64,000 bases of DNA from Sphingobium herbicidovorans (GCF_002080435.1 NZ_CP020538.1:1-64000), one strand, 5' to 3'. Positions 45,945 to 55,348 are shown, counted from the stretch's first letter. The notes: generated by a model not told the origin, from the letters alone. A program made the numbers and translations.

Positions 45945-46037
45945 GCTTTTGGGGAATGCGTGATGCTGACTCGGTCCGCCCCGATTGCTGCCCAAGGGCG
46001 CACTGTGCCGCCGCTGCGGATATGTGATCAACGGCCA

Positions 46038-46112
46038 TGGTGCCGGCTGAGGGATTTGAACCCCCGACCTTCGGTTTACAAAACCGCTGCACTACCACTG
46101 TGCTAAGCCGGC
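46038..46112 (-). tRNA. tRNA-Thr (TGT)
   Basis: On the minus strand a 75-base cloverleaf begins GCCGGCT and ends AGCCGGC-ACCA with CCA encoded. The anticodon loop TTTGTAA gives anticodon TGT. The D-arm GCACAGTGGTAGTGC and T-arm GGGGGTTCAAATCCCTC are intact. Confidence 0.95.
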
Positions 46113-46143
46113 ATGTCCGCTTCGGACGGTGAGCGCCTTACTA

Positions 46144-47004
46144 TCAGATGACGCCGAACGTCCAGCCCTCCGTTGCAGCAATATGCGGATTGAGGGCCAG
46201 AGGCGTCCAAAGGCTCGGCTGGGGGGCGACATTGCGCAGCCACGCGGCGGCGGCGATGGCGTCCGCGCCATGATCGTCGGGCGGCAGCCCCTCATACGGC
46301 GCAGAGCCGAGCGCGAACAGTGCATCGTTGAGCGCCGCCAGATCGCGCATCTTCGTCCGTCCCTTTGACCGCCCGGCCGCCCTTGCCGCAATGCTGGTGT
46401 AGATTTCCACGACCAGCGACCCTGATCGCGGCGGCGAATCGAAAGGCCAGATGGGTACATGGCGATGGACATGGTGAAGCAACCGCATGCCTGCAAAGCT
46501 CGCCTTCGCCACCTGGGCCGCGCCGATGGCGTCATAGACGGTGGAGGGCTTGCCGCCGCCGCCCGCATTATAATGGGCTTCGCACGCCCGGTTGTGCATG
46601 AAGTCGGCCTTCACGCCATCGGCTTTCCCGAAATAGAAATGGCGGCGATGGGTGACATGCAGCAGGCTGGCGGCGCCCAGGTCGGGATCATCGCATATGG
46701 CATCGACATAGGCCCAGAAATCCGGCCCTGTCACTGGCGCCTCATCGCCAGGCAGATATGCCTGTCGCGCGACGAAGGGCGGGGCGAAGCTGAAGTCGAA
46801 GCCGAACAGGGTCGGCGCTTCCGCCGCTGCCGCCACCAGCCATTCACCGACCGCTGTCCGCGACCACAGGCCGCCTTCGGGCGGTCGGATAAGTTGCGGC
46901 ACGGCGTCTCCACGCTCGCACAGGGCGACCGCGATCCCCTTGTGCCGCAAGCCCTTCGCGCCCGACCAGTCAATCGCGGCATAGCGATCGAAACGCGGAG
47001 TCAT
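46144..47004 (-). CDS. Predicted RNase-H-fold (DUF429-like) protein
   Basis: A 286-residue protein with four acidic motifs in the order and spacing of an RNase-H-like nuclease fold: AIDWSGA near residue 10, FGFDFSF near 68, VVEIYTS near 200, and DDHGADAIAAAAW near 245. DUF429-type proteins share this layout. A nuclease or phosphoryl-transfer activity is plausible, but the function is unknown. It lies 31 bases upstream of tRNA-Thr on the same strand and 19 bases downstream of rarA, so it may be co-transcribed with that DNA-repair gene. Confidence 0.7.
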   Translation of the reverse strand: MTPRFDRYAAIDWSGAKGLRHKGIAVALCERGDAVPQLIRPPEGGLWSRTAVGEWLVAAAAEAPTLFGFDFSFAPPFVARQAYLPGDEAPVTGPDFWAYVDAICDDPDLGAASLLHVTHRRHFYFGKADGVKADFMHNRACEAHYNAGGGGKPSTVYDAIGAAQVAKASFAGMRLLHHVHRHVPIWPFDSPPRSGSLVVEIYTSIAARAAGRSKGRTKMRDLAALNDALFALGSAPYEGLPPDDHGADAIAAAAWLRNVAPQPSLWTPLALNPHIAATEGWTFGVI

Positions 47005-47023
47005 GGCAACCGGCTATCCCTTC

Positions 47024-48340
47024 TCAGGCGTCGCTGCGCTCGGCCCGCAGGCGGTCCCAATAGGCCATGCGCTCGGCGACCCGCGCTTCGAAACCGCGAT
47101 CGGTGGGCGCGTAGAAGGGCTGCGGCTCCATCTCCTCGGGCCAATAATTGTCGCCGGAAAAGCCTTCCGCGCTGTCATGGTCATATTGATAATCCTTCCC
47201 ATAGCCGATCGTCTTCATCAGCCGGGTTGGAGCGTTCAGGATATTCTTGGGCGGCATCAGCGATCCGGTGTCGCGCGCCGATTTCCATGCCGCTTTCATC
47301 GCGGCATAGGCTGCGTTGGATTTGGGCGCGGTCGCGCAATAAAGACAGGCTTGGACGATGGCCAGTTCGCCCTCGGGACTGCCGAGGAAATCGAATGCGT
47401 CCTTGGCCGCCAGGCATTGTACCAGCGCCTGCGGATCGGCGAGGCCGATGTCTTCGCTGGCAAAACGGACCAGACGCCGCAGCACATAGAGCGGTTGCTC
47501 CCCGGCCGTCAGCATCCGCGCCAGATAATAGAGCGCCGCCTGCGGGTCTGAACCACGCAGCGATTTGTGCAGCGCGGAGATCAGGTTGTAATGCCCCTCC
47601 CGATCCTTGTCATAGACCGGCATGCGCCGGTGGAGCAGGGCGGAAAGGCCCGCCGGATCGAGCGGCTCGCCAATGTCGATGGAATAAAGCGTCTCGACCT
47701 GATTGAGCAGAAAGCGCCCGTCACCATCCGCACTGGCGAGCAGGGCGTCCCGTGCCGCCGGGGTGAGCGGCAGGGTCTTTTCGGTCAGCGCTTCCGCCCG
47801 GTCGAGCAGCAGTTCAAGCGCGGCGGCATCCAGCCGATGCAGGATCAGCACCTGTGCGCGCGACAGCAATGCGGCGTTGAGTTCAAAGCTGGGATTCTCG
47901 GTCGTCGCCCCGACCAGCGTGACCGTGCCATCTTCGACAAAGGGCAGGAAACTGTCCTGCTGCGCGCGGTTGAAACGATGGATCTCGTCCACGAACAGCA
48001 GCGTCTTGTCGCCGCGCCGGGCATGCTCCTTGGCTGCGGCGAATACTTTTTTCAGGTCCGCGACGCCGGAAAAGACGGCGGAAATAGGCTCGAAGCGCAT
48101 GTCCACCGCATCGGCCAGCAGGCGGGCTATGGTCGTCTTGCCCGTGCCCGGCGGTCCCCACAGGATGATGGATGAAAGCCGCCCAGCCGCCACCATTCGG
48201 CCAATCGCGCCTTCCGGCCCGGTCAGGTGATCCTGCCCCACCACATCGGCCAGCGTGCGCGGGCGCAGCCTGTCGGCAAGCGGCGCGTTCTCGACGGGTT
48301 CGCCGGGGGTTTCTGCATCGGATGCGAAAAGATCAGCCAT
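47024..48340 (-). CDS. rarA: Replication-associated recombination protein A (MgsA/RarA)
   Basis: RarA is a AAA+ ATPase, related to clamp loaders, that acts at stalled replication forks. The 438-residue protein has Walker A GPPGTGKTT near residue 61, Walker B LLFVDEIHRF, sensor 1 GATTENPSFE and the arginine-finger SRAQV. The C-terminal tetramerisation domain contains RRLVRFASEDIGLADP. Normal length. It is followed on the same strand by the RNase-H-fold gene and lies 47 bases downstream of the glycosyltransferase. Confidence 0.95.
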   Translation of the reverse strand: MADLFASDAETPGEPVENAPLADRLRPRTLADVVGQDHLTGPEGAIGRMVAAGRLSSIILWGPPGTGKTTIARLLADAVDMRFEPISAVFSGVADLKKVFAAAKEHARRGDKTLLFVDEIHRFNRAQQDSFLPFVEDGTVTLVGATTENPSFELNAALLSRAQVLILHRLDAAALELLLDRAEALTEKTLPLTPAARDALLASADGDGRFLLNQVETLYSIDIGEPLDPAGLSALLHRRMPVYDKDREGHYNLISALHKSLRGSDPQAALYYLARMLTAGEQPLYVLRRLVRFASEDIGLADPQALVQCLAAKDAFDFLGSPEGELAIVQACLYCATAPKSNAAYAAMKAAWKSARDTGSLMPPKNILNAPTRLMKTIGYGKDYQYDHDSAEGFSGDNYWPEEMEPQPFYAPTDRGFEARVAERMAYWDRLRAERSDA

Positions 48341-48387
48341 TCATTCCGATATAGGCCATTCATCCCGACATAGGGAAGCCGCCGCCG

Positions 48388-49566
48388 TCAAGGAACCGGG
48401 CTGGAACGCAGCCGCGCGCCCTGGGTTCGCTGGCGAATGACGCGGATATAGGTATCGACCAGCGCCTGATTGACCTGGTCCCAGCCATAGCGCTCTGCTT
48501 CCGCCATGGCTGCGTTCCCCGCATCGGCACGCGCCTGCGGGTTGTCGCAATAGGTCGCGAGCGCGTCGGCGAAGGCGCCGATGGCTCCGGGACGGATCAG
48601 CCGCCCTGTCACCCCTTCGGTCACCAGGCTCTCGCTGCCCGTCGCCCGTGCCGCGACGGTCGGCAGCTTGCAGGCCATCGCCTCCAGCGTCACATTGCCG
48701 AAGGTTTCGGTGATCGACGGATTGAACAGCATATCCATGCTCGCGACCGCGCGGCCCAGGTCAGCGCCCTTCTGAAACCCGGTGAAGATGGCGTTCGGCA
48801 AGCGGTTCTCGAACCAGTCGCGCGCGGGGCCATCGCCGACGATCAGCACCTTGTGCCGCACATGGCGGAGCGCAAGCTGGTCGATCGCGTCTGAAAAGAC
48901 GTCCAGCCCCTTTTCCATGACCAGTCGGCCAATGAAGCCGATGACCGGCTCGTCATCTTCGATGCCCAGTGACTGCCGCCATGCCGGATCGCGGCGGTCG
49001 GGATTGAAGATTTGCCGGTCGATGCCGCGCGTCCAGATGCCGACATCATAGCTCATCCGCTGTTCCCGCAGCAGTTGCGCCATGGATTCGGATGGCGCGA
49101 CGATGGCGTCGCACCGGCGATAGAAACGGCGCAGCACGGATTCGATGACCGGCTCCAGAAAGGCGAGGCCATAATAACGCGGATAGGTTTCAAAACGCGT
49201 ATGGACGGACGCGACTGCAGGCAGCCCCCGACTGCGCGCCCAGGAGACCGCACGATGGCCCAGCGGATCGGGACTGGAAACATGGACCAGATTGGGCTGA
49301 AAACGCTTGAGGTCGCGGCGGACAGCGCCGGACATCCGATAGGGAACGCGATATTCCCGGCGGCCCGGAACCGGAAAGGACGGTGCGCTCACCAGGTCGC
49401 CCGTCGGCTCGAACGCAGGGGTTGCGATGGTCGGTGAATAAACGCGCACGGCCGCGCCCTGGCTCAGCAGATAGCCCACGAAGCGGTTGAGCGCCTGGTT
49501 CGCGCCATCGCGAACATAATTGTAATTGCCGCTGAAGAGCGCGACGCGAAGGCCGGTGACATCCAT
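48388..49566 (-). CDS. Family 4 glycosyltransferase
   Basis: A 392-residue GT-B glycosyltransferase. The N-terminal half begins LRVALFSGNYNYVRDGANQ; the donor-binding half has GFIGRLVMEKGLD, IVGDGPARDW and the EX7E-type motif SITETFGNVTLEAMA. The pattern resembles the MgtA/SqdX-like alpha-glycosyltransferases that add glucose, mannose or sulfoquinovose to diacylglycerol lipids. AAGGGGCGG precedes the ATG at 49566. A much longer upstream frame is antisense to the MOSC gene and is rejected. The acceptor is unknown. Confidence 0.88.
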   Translation of the reverse strand: MDVTGLRVALFSGNYNYVRDGANQALNRFVGYLLSQGAAVRVYSPTIATPAFEPTGDLVSAPSFPVPGRREYRVPYRMSGAVRRDLKRFQPNLVHVSSPDPLGHRAVSWARSRGLPAVASVHTRFETYPRYYGLAFLEPVIESVLRRFYRRCDAIVAPSESMAQLLREQRMSYDVGIWTRGIDRQIFNPDRRDPAWRQSLGIEDDEPVIGFIGRLVMEKGLDVFSDAIDQLALRHVRHKVLIVGDGPARDWFENRLPNAIFTGFQKGADLGRAVASMDMLFNPSITETFGNVTLEAMACKLPTVAARATGSESLVTEGVTGRLIRPGAIGAFADALATYCDNPQARADAGNAAMAEAERYGWDQVNQALVDTYIRVIRQRTQGARLRSSPVP

Positions 49567-49686
49567 CTGCCGCCCCTTAACCCACAGGAACAGAAAACCC
49601 AAGGGAACCGCATGCGGAGCGGGGATTTTTGTCTTGGCGACAGTGGCAAAATGGCCGCGATGCCGATGCGGCGGGTGAGGATGGGA

Positions 49687-49905
49687 ATGACCGACAATTT
49701 CCGCAAAGGGACGCGGGTGAAATGGAACTGGGGCCAGGGCGTGGGCCGTGGCCGGGTTGCCGAAAAGTTCGACCGCCATGTGGAAAGGACGATTGAGGGC
49801 GCGCTGATCCGGCGCAATGGATCGGCGACGAACCCCGCCTATCTCGTCCAGACCGACAATGGCAGCGAAGTGCTCAAGCTCGCCTCGGAACTCAGCCGCG
49901 CGTAG
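49687..49905 (+). CDS. DUF2945 (HVA1-type Tudor-like) small protein
   Basis: A 72-residue protein matching the DUF2945 pattern: FRKGTRVKWNWGQG, then GRVAEKF, TIEGALIRR, and NPAYLVQTDNGSEVLKLASEL. These small beta-barrel proteins are common in bacteria and fungi and have no settled function. GAGGATG precedes the ATG at 49687; an ATG two codons earlier is possible. It is 45 bases upstream of the MOSC gene. Confidence 0.82.
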   Translation: MTDNFRKGTRVKWNWGQGVGRGRVAEKFDRHVERTIEGALIRRNGSATNPAYLVQTDNGSEVLKLASELSRA

Positions 49906-49950
49906 AGCAACCTGCTCGCCAAGCGCCTGCGGTCCTGCCATAGCGCGGGG

Positions 49951-50598
49951 ATGAGCGATCATCTCATTGTCGAAGCGTTGCTGACTGGCACGCCGGTTCC
50001 GTTCCGTGATGGGGATTACAGCGCCATCGCCAAGCGGCCGGTGAACGGGGTGGTCCGCATCGGTTGGCTCGGCCTTGCAGGCGACGGTGTCGCCGACCCT
50101 ATCCATCATGGCGGCTGGGACAAGGCGATCCATCTCTACCCGCAGGATCATTATGGCTGGTGGCGCGAGCGCAAGCCGGATCATCCGCTGCTGGCCGCGC
50201 CCGGCGCCTTCGGGGAAAATATCGCATCCCACGGCATGACCGAGGAGGAAATCTGCCTCGGCGACCGCTTCTCGCTCGGCAGCGCGCTGGTGGAGGTCAG
50301 CCACGGGCGGCAGCCCTGCTGGAAACTCGATCATCGCTTCGGTTCGCGCGATGTGATGGCCACCATCGTCAAGACCGGGCGTTCGGGCCTCTATTTCCGC
50401 GTGCTGCGGGAAGGGGAGGCGGAGGCGAACAGCCGGATGGAATTGCTTGACCGGCCCTTGCCGCAATGGCCGATCGCGCGCATTTTCCGCCTGTTGATCG
50501 GCGGCGGGCACAAGGCGGAACCGGATGCGGTTCGCTCGCTCGCGGAATTGCCCGTGCTGGCCGAGGTATGGCGCGACCGCGCCCGCAAGCTGGCGTAA
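49951..50598 (+). CDS. MOSC-domain protein (YiiM type)
   Basis: A 215-residue MOSC protein. The conserved DPIHHGGWDKAIHLYP block and the GRQPCWKLDHRFG segment with the single conserved Cys (near residue 117) match YiiM-like proteins, which bind molybdenum cofactor and reduce N-hydroxylated compounds. The C-terminal part contains a 3-alpha-like region. Its cofactor supply could involve the MocA-like gene at 42,422, but that link is not shown by context. Confidence 0.9.
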   Translation: MSDHLIVEALLTGTPVPFRDGDYSAIAKRPVNGVVRIGWLGLAGDGVADPIHHGGWDKAIHLYPQDHYGWWRERKPDHPLLAAPGAFGENIASHGMTEEEICLGDRFSLGSALVEVSHGRQPCWKLDHRFGSRDVMATIVKTGRSGLYFRVLREGEAEANSRMELLDRPLPQWPIARIFRLLIGGGHKAEPDAVRSLAELPVLAEVWRDRARKLA

Positions 50599-50678
50599 TA
50601 GCGCCGGAAAACAGCCAGCAGGCAAATCTCGCGTCGTGCCATCTGGTATGGCGGCGGAGCGGTGCCTATAGCTGATCC

Positions 50679-52976
50679 ATGGCATCGACCCCAAAACAGA
50701 AGAAACCCGAAAAAGTCCGTCCCGCGGGCTTCCCGACGCGCGATCAGGTGATGGAGTTCATCACGTCATCCGATCAGCCCGCGGGCAAGCGTGAGATCGC
50801 CAAGGCGTTCGGCCTCAAGGGGCAGGAAAAGATAGCGCTCAAGGCGCTGCTGAAAGACATGGCCGACGAAGGGCTGCTGGACATTGGCCCGGCGCGCGCT
50901 TTCCACAAGATGGGCGGGGTGCCAAAGGTCACGGTGCTGCGCATCGTCGATGTCGATGGCACGACGCTGATCGCCACGCCAGAACGGTGGGAGGCGGAGG
51001 GGCAGCCCGCGCCGCGCCTGCGCGTGATCGAGCGGGGCAAGCGGGGTGCGCTGACCATCGGCGACCGCATCCTCGCGCGGACGGAAGAAGCGGGGCGCGG
51101 CTGGGTCGCGCATCCGATGAAGAAACTCGCCAAGGCCAGCGAGGAACTGCTGGGCGTGGTTGAGGCCGGGGAGGGTGGCAAGCTCTGGCTACGCCCGGTC
51201 GACAAGCGCATTCGCAAGGATACGCCGATCAGTGATGCGGGCAGCGCGACGCCGGGCGACCTCGTGCTGGCCGAGCCGGTCGGACGCCCCCCGCGCATCA
51301 GCGCCCGCGTGACCGACATATTGGGCGATCCCTTCGCCCCGCGCAGCTTCAGCCTGATCGCGATCCACAAGCACGGCATACCGCATGTATTCCCGGAGCG
51401 GACGGAGGAGGAAGCGCTCACGGCATCCGAACTCGCACTCCATGAGGACAAGCGCGAAGATCTGCGCCACCTGCCCATCGTCGCCATCGACCCGGTCGAT
51501 GCGCGGGACCATGACGATGCGGTATGGGCCGCCCCGGACGAGGATGCCGCCAATCCCGGCGGCTATCGCGCGATAGTCGCGATCGCCGACGTCAGCTATT
51601 ATGTCCGCCCCGGCAGCGCACTCGACAAGGAAGCGCGTAAGCGCGGCAACAGCGTCTATTTCCCCGATCTGGTCGTGCCGATGCTGCCGCATCAGCTCTC
51701 GTCAGACATGTGCTCCCTGCGCGCGGGGCAGGACCGTGCGGCGATGGCCTGCCATCTGGTTATCGACGCGTCGGGCAAGATCACCTCCTGGCGCTTTGCC
51801 CGCGCGATCATCCGCGTCGCTGCGGTCCTGGCCTACGAAGACGCGCAGGCGGCAATCGACGGGACGAAGGACAATGCGCTGCTCGAACCGGCGCTGAAAC
51901 CGCTTTGGGCCTGCTGGAAACTCCTGCGCAAGGCGCGCGACAAGCGTGACCCCCTCGCGCTCGACCTGCCCGAACGCCGCGTGGTTCTGGACGATCAGGG
52001 CAGGATCGTCAGCGTCGCCGTGCGGGAACGGCTCGACGCGCACATGCTGATCGAAGATTATATGATCGCGGCCAACGTCGCCGCCGCCAAGGCGCTGGAG
52101 GCAAAGAAAGCGCCGGTCATGTACCGCGTCCACGAACCGCCCAGCCGTGAAAAGCTGGTTGCGCTCAAGGACTATCTGGCGACTTTCGACATTGATTTCG
52201 CGTTGGGGCAGGTGATCAAGCCGTCCACCTTCAACCATCTGATCGCTCGGGTCGGCGAGGCGGAGGAAAAGCCGCAGATCATGGAGCAGATCCTGCGCAG
52301 CCAGACGCAGGCCTATTACAGCCCCCAGAATATGGGGCATTTCGGATTGGCGCTTGGTTCCTACGCCCATTTCACCTCCCCCATCCGCCGTTATGCCGAC
52401 CTTCTCGTCCATCGTGCGCTGGTCGGTGCCCACGGCCTTGAACTACCCGCGCCCAAGGGAGGCGTCCTGCCCGATCGGACGGCGCTCAGCGCCGATGATT
52501 ATGAGAATATGGGCCGTGTGGGCGAAATGATCAGCCAGCATGAACGCCGCGCGATGGAGGCGGAGCGTGACACGATCGACCGCTATGTCGCCGCCTATCT
52601 GGCCGCCCATGTCGGCGAACTGGTCAACGCCCGCATCACCGGCGTCCAGAATTTCGGTTTCTTCGCCACGGTCGAGGGGCTGGGCGGCGACGGCCTTGTC
52701 CCGGTGTCGACCATGGGCGACGAACGCTTCTACTTTGATGAAGCGGGCCGCGCTCTCGAAGGCGTGGAGAGCGGCGACCGCTACACCGTCGGCCAGCATC
52801 TCCAACTACGCCTTGCAGAGGCTGATCCCATCAACGGCAGTCTGCGCTTCGAGCTGCCCGACGCGCCGCCGCAGCGGCCCAGTTTCAAGAAGGACCGGAC
52901 ACGGCCGGGCGCAAAGCGGGGCCGACCCGCCAATATCCGCCACATGGGTTCAAAGCGCGGGAAACACCGGCGATAG
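50679..52976 (+). CDS. rnr: Ribonuclease R
   Basis: RNase R is a 3'-5' processive exoribonuclease able to degrade structured RNA, acting in RNA quality control. The 765-residue protein has an N-terminal winged-helix region (about residues 20-90), cold-shock domains, the RNB catalytic block with PVDARDHDDAVWA near residues 273-285 (the metal-binding Asps), LPHQLSSDMCSLRAG, FTSPIRRYADLLVHR, and an S1 domain followed by a basic tail ending GKHRR. It converges on usp with one base between stops. Confidence 0.96.
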   Translation: MASTPKQKKPEKVRPAGFPTRDQVMEFITSSDQPAGKREIAKAFGLKGQEKIALKALLKDMADEGLLDIGPARAFHKMGGVPKVTVLRIVDVDGTTLIATPERWEAEGQPAPRLRVIERGKRGALTIGDRILARTEEAGRGWVAHPMKKLAKASEELLGVVEAGEGGKLWLRPVDKRIRKDTPISDAGSATPGDLVLAEPVGRPPRISARVTDILGDPFAPRSFSLIAIHKHGIPHVFPERTEEEALTASELALHEDKREDLRHLPIVAIDPVDARDHDDAVWAAPDEDAANPGGYRAIVAIADVSYYVRPGSALDKEARKRGNSVYFPDLVVPMLPHQLSSDMCSLRAGQDRAAMACHLVIDASGKITSWRFARAIIRVAAVLAYEDAQAAIDGTKDNALLEPALKPLWACWKLLRKARDKRDPLALDLPERRVVLDDQGRIVSVAVRERLDAHMLIEDYMIAANVAAAKALEAKKAPVMYRVHEPPSREKLVALKDYLATFDIDFALGQVIKPSTFNHLIARVGEAEEKPQIMEQILRSQTQAYYSPQNMGHFGLALGSYAHFTSPIRRYADLLVHRALVGAHGLELPAPKGGVLPDRTALSADDYENMGRVGEMISQHERRAMEAERDTIDRYVAAYLAAHVGELVNARITGVQNFGFFATVEGLGGDGLVPVSTMGDERFYFDEAGRALEGVESGDRYTVGQHLQLRLAEADPINGSLRFELPDAPPQRPSFKKDRTRPGAKRGRPANIRHMGSKRGKHRR

Positions 52977-52977
52977 G

Positions 52978-53433
52978 TCAGCTCAACTGATCGATCGCCT
53001 CGGCGCTGAGACCGCCGGGAATGACCATGATCGGGCAGGGGAGCTTGCCCGCGTCGGCGCCTGCGAAGTGGGACACCAGCGCGCCGGGGTGGCCGCTGGC
53101 CGCCGCGCCCAGCACCAGCGCCGCGACATCGGGCATTTCGTCCAGCGTTTCGCGAACCAGCGCCACCGGCTCGCCCTGACGCACGGTGATGCTGGGACGG
53201 ATGCCGGATTCCTCGGTCAGCGTGCCCGCTGCGCTGGTCACAAGCGCCTCGGCGCGCTGGCGGGCTTCATCCTCCATCGTTGCCTGAACGCCGCCCCATT
53301 GGACGAACTCCGCCGGCGGGACGAGCGCGAGGATGCGGATCGACCCCGCAGTCTTGGCTGCACGCCGCGCGGCGAAGCGGAGCGCCGTTTCCGCTTCGGG
53401 CGATTCGTCCACTACAACCAGATAAGTGCGCAT
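52978..53433 (-). CDS. Universal stress protein A family
   Basis: A 151-residue UspA-fold protein. It starts TYLVVVDESPEAETAL, the first strand with the nucleotide-contacting Asp, and ends in the GAAASGHPGALVSHFAGAD loop and PIMVIPGG strand that form the ATP-binding G-x2-G-x9-G-S/T-like region; the final Ser/Thr position is weakly conserved. Its role is not defined. It is divergent from pdhC, and a tandem 20-bp repeat lies between them. Confidence 0.85.
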   Translation of the reverse strand: MRTYLVVVDESPEAETALRFAARRAAKTAGSIRILALVPPAEFVQWGGVQATMEDEARQRAEALVTSAAGTLTEESGIRPSITVRQGEPVALVRETLDEMPDVAALVLGAAASGHPGALVSHFAGADAGKLPCPIMVIPGGLSAEAIDQLS

Positions 53434-53489
53434 CCTTGTCGCATCCCCTGTCAGATTGCAGGGCGAACCGGCTCCTGCCCTGCCTTCTT

Positions 53490-53529
53490 GAACCGATTTG
53501 GTAAATCGTGAACCAGTCTGGTGAAATGT
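53490..53529. promoter_or_regulatory. Tandem 20-bp direct repeat, candidate operator of pdhC or usp
   Basis: GAACCGATTTGGTAAATCGT and GAACCAGTCTGGTGAAATGT are adjacent, 14 of 20 positions identical. Each contains an 11-bp palindrome-like core; the second, ACCAG-T-CTGGT, is perfect. The two cores are exactly 20 bases apart, about two helical turns, as for cooperative dimer binding. Confidence 0.5.
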
Positions 53530-53640
53530 GACTGATTATCTTGCCCCGCGCAAGGCGCGGCCTTGACCCCCCGGTCCAAAGGGTGAAAACCGCTTCCAAC
53601 GCTGCCCGTCTGCCGGGAAGAATATGAGAGGCCCTCACGC

Positions 53641-54930
53641 ATGAGCAAGAAGATTCAGATGCCCGCCTTGTCCCCGACCATGGAAGAAGGGACGCTTGCG
53701 AAATGGCTGGTGAAGGAAGGCGACACGGTGTCGTCGGGGGATCTGCTCGCAGAGATTGAAACCGACAAGGCGACGATGGAATTCGAAGCGGTCGATGAGG
53801 GCAAGATCGCGAAGATCCTCGTTTCCGAAGGGTCCGAAGGCGTGAAGGTCGGCACGGTTATCGCCATCATCGCCGAAGAGGGCGAGGATGTTGCCGAAGC
53901 GGCGGCGGGTGACAGCGCGTCTGCGCCCAAGGCGGCGGCAACGCCAAAGGCCGATCCCGTTCCCGCAAAGGCTGAAGCCGCCGCGCCCGCGCCTGCGGCC
54001 AAGGGTGATGCAACGCCCGTTCCGCAATCGGATGACCGCGTGAAGGCCAGCCCGCTCGCGCGCCGCCTCGCCGAAGCCAAGGGCGTCGATCTCGCCAGCC
54101 TGACCGGCTCCGGCCCCAATGGCCGTATCGTCAAGGCGGATCTGGAAGGCGCTGCCGCTGCTGCACCAGCACCGAGCAAGGCGGCCGCCGCACCTGGGGC
54201 TCCTGCACCCGCAGTAGCCCAGGCCGCGCAGGATTTCGGCATCCCACACGAAGTCGTCAAGCTGAGTGGCATGCGCAAGACGATTGCACGCCGCCTGACG
54301 GAATCGAAGCAGCAGGTGCCGCACATCTACCTCACCGTCGATATCCGGCTCGACAAGCTGTTGAAGCTGCGCGGCGAACTCAACGCCGGTCTCGCCAGCC
54401 GCAACGTCAAGCTGTCGGTCAACGACCTGCTTATCAAGGCGCTGGGTGTCGCCCTGATCCAGGTGCCCGAATGCAATGTGCAGTTCGCGGGCGACCAGAT
54501 GCTGCAATTCCAGCGCGCGGACATTTCGGTCGCGGTTTCGATCCCCGGCGGTCTTATCACGCCCATCGTGACGGCAGCCGACAGCAAGGGCGTGGCCGCC
54601 ATCTCTACCGAGATGAAGGACCTGGCCACTCGCGCCAAGGACGGCAAGTTGAAACCTGAGGAGTATCAGGGCGGCACGGCCTCGCTCTCCAACATGGGCA
54701 TGTTCGGCATCAAGCAGTTCGATGCCGTCATCAATCCGCCCCAGGCCATGATCATGGCGATCGGCGCTGGTGACAAGCGCCCCTTTGTCATCGATGACTC
54801 GCTTCAGATCGCGACGGTCATGTCGGCGACCGGCAGCTTTGATCATCGCGCGATCGATGGCGCGGACGGGGCCCGCCTGATGCAGCTGTTCCGCGAGTTG
54901 ATCGAAAACCCGCTTGGCATGCTGGCCTGA
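53641..54930 (+). CDS. pdhC: Pyruvate dehydrogenase E2, dihydrolipoamide acetyltransferase
   Basis: PdhC is the core of the pyruvate dehydrogenase complex and transfers acetyl groups to CoA. The 429-residue protein has one lipoyl domain (residues 1-80, lipoyl Lys43 in ETDKATMEF), an Ala/Pro/Lys-rich linker, a peripheral-subunit-binding domain ([19 protein letters not shown], near residues 137-170) and a catalytic domain ending with the active-site [12 protein letters not shown]. The E1 genes are not in this window. The stop overlaps the thioesterase ATG by one base. Confidence 0.96.
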   Translation: MSKKIQMPALSPTMEEGTLAKWLVKEGDTVSSGDLLAEIETDKATMEFEAVDEGKIAKILVSEGSEGVKVGTVIAIIAEEGEDVAEAAAGDSASAPKAAATPKADPVPAKAEAAAPAPAAKGDATPVPQSDDRVKASPLARRLAEAKGVDLASLTGSGPNGRIVKADLEGAAAAAPAPSKAAAAPGAPAPAVAQAAQDFGIPHEVVKLSGMRKTIARRLTESKQQVPHIYLTVDIRLDKLLKLRGELNAGLASRNVKLSVNDLLIKALGVALIQVPECNVQFAGDQMLQFQRADISVAVSIPGGLITPIVTAADSKGVAAISTEMKDLATRAKDGKLKPEEYQGGTASLSNMGMFGIKQFDAVINPPQAMIMAIGAGDKRPFVIDDSLQIATVMSATGSFDHRAIDGADGARLMQLFRELIENPLGMLA

Positions 54931-55346
54931 TGCCAGCCGCCGAAGAAACGCCGCCGAACGAAAGTCCGGCGGTGCGCGTCATTGCCATGCCTGCCGACAC
55001 CAATCCCTATGGGGATATTTTCGGCGGCTGGTTGATGAGCCTGATGGATTCCGCCGCCGGTTCCGTCGCCGCCCGCCACAGCAAGGGGCGGGCCGTGACC
55101 ATCGCGGTCGATGGCATGACCTTCCTGAGGCCGGTGGTCGTCGGTGACGAGGTGTCTGTTTTCGCCGCCCTGGAATCGGTGGGCCGCACGTCGATGAACA
55201 TCGCGGTCGAAGCCTGGCGGCGCACCCGCCACGACGACCGCTCCTATCGCGTGACGAAAGCGACATTCACCTTCGTGGCGATCGGCGAGGATCGCCAGCC
55301 CCGTTCCGTGCCGCCGATCGCGGCGCAAGAAGACAAGAGAGATTGA
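54930..55346 (+). CDS. Acyl-CoA thioesterase, hotdog fold (YciA-like)
   Basis: A 138-residue hotdog-fold thioesterase. The NPYGDIFGGWLMSLMDSAAG block includes the HotDog helix and the catalytic Asp; VAVDGMTFLRPV-type and VEAWRRTRHDDRSYRVT strands follow. YciA-like enzymes hydrolyse short and medium acyl-CoAs. It starts inside the pdhC stop and ends three bases before the lpdA ATG, so it is part of the PDH transcript; hydrolysis of acetyl- or branched acyl-CoA is possible. Confidence 0.85.
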   Translation: MPAAEETPPNESPAVRVIAMPADTNPYGDIFGGWLMSLMDSAAGSVAARHSKGRAVTIAVDGMTFLRPVVVGDEVSVFAALESVGRTSMNIAVEAWRRTRHDDRSYRVTKATFTFVAIGEDRQPRSVPPIAAQEDKRD

Positions 55347-55348
55347 CC

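Larger units (their letters stand above)
45464..46037. other. 574-base gene-poor region before tRNA-Thr
   Basis: No plausible gene is present; short open frames here lack homology-like composition and one reads through the tRNA. The region is visibly AT-richer from 45,590 to 45,790. It contains two DnaA boxes (45504-45522), a 9-bp inverted repeat TCAAATCAT / ATGATTTGA at 45633-45660, and a terminator-like hairpin GGGGACCG..CGGCCCCC with TTTT at 45913-45944. Confidence 0.7.

Noticed and set aside
45464..46037. Chromosomal replication origin
   Set aside because: Two good DnaA boxes are not enough; there is no dense cluster of boxes, no clear unwinding element and no origin-type gene neighbour in the window.
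45760..46106. Open frames on both strands near tRNA-Thr
   Set aside because: Both run through the tRNA and show the usual spurious tRNA translation; no independent support.
48388..50694. Glycosyltransferase extended to 768 residues
   Set aside because: The N-terminal extension is antisense to DUF2945 and MOSC genes; the real start with a ribosome site is at 49566.
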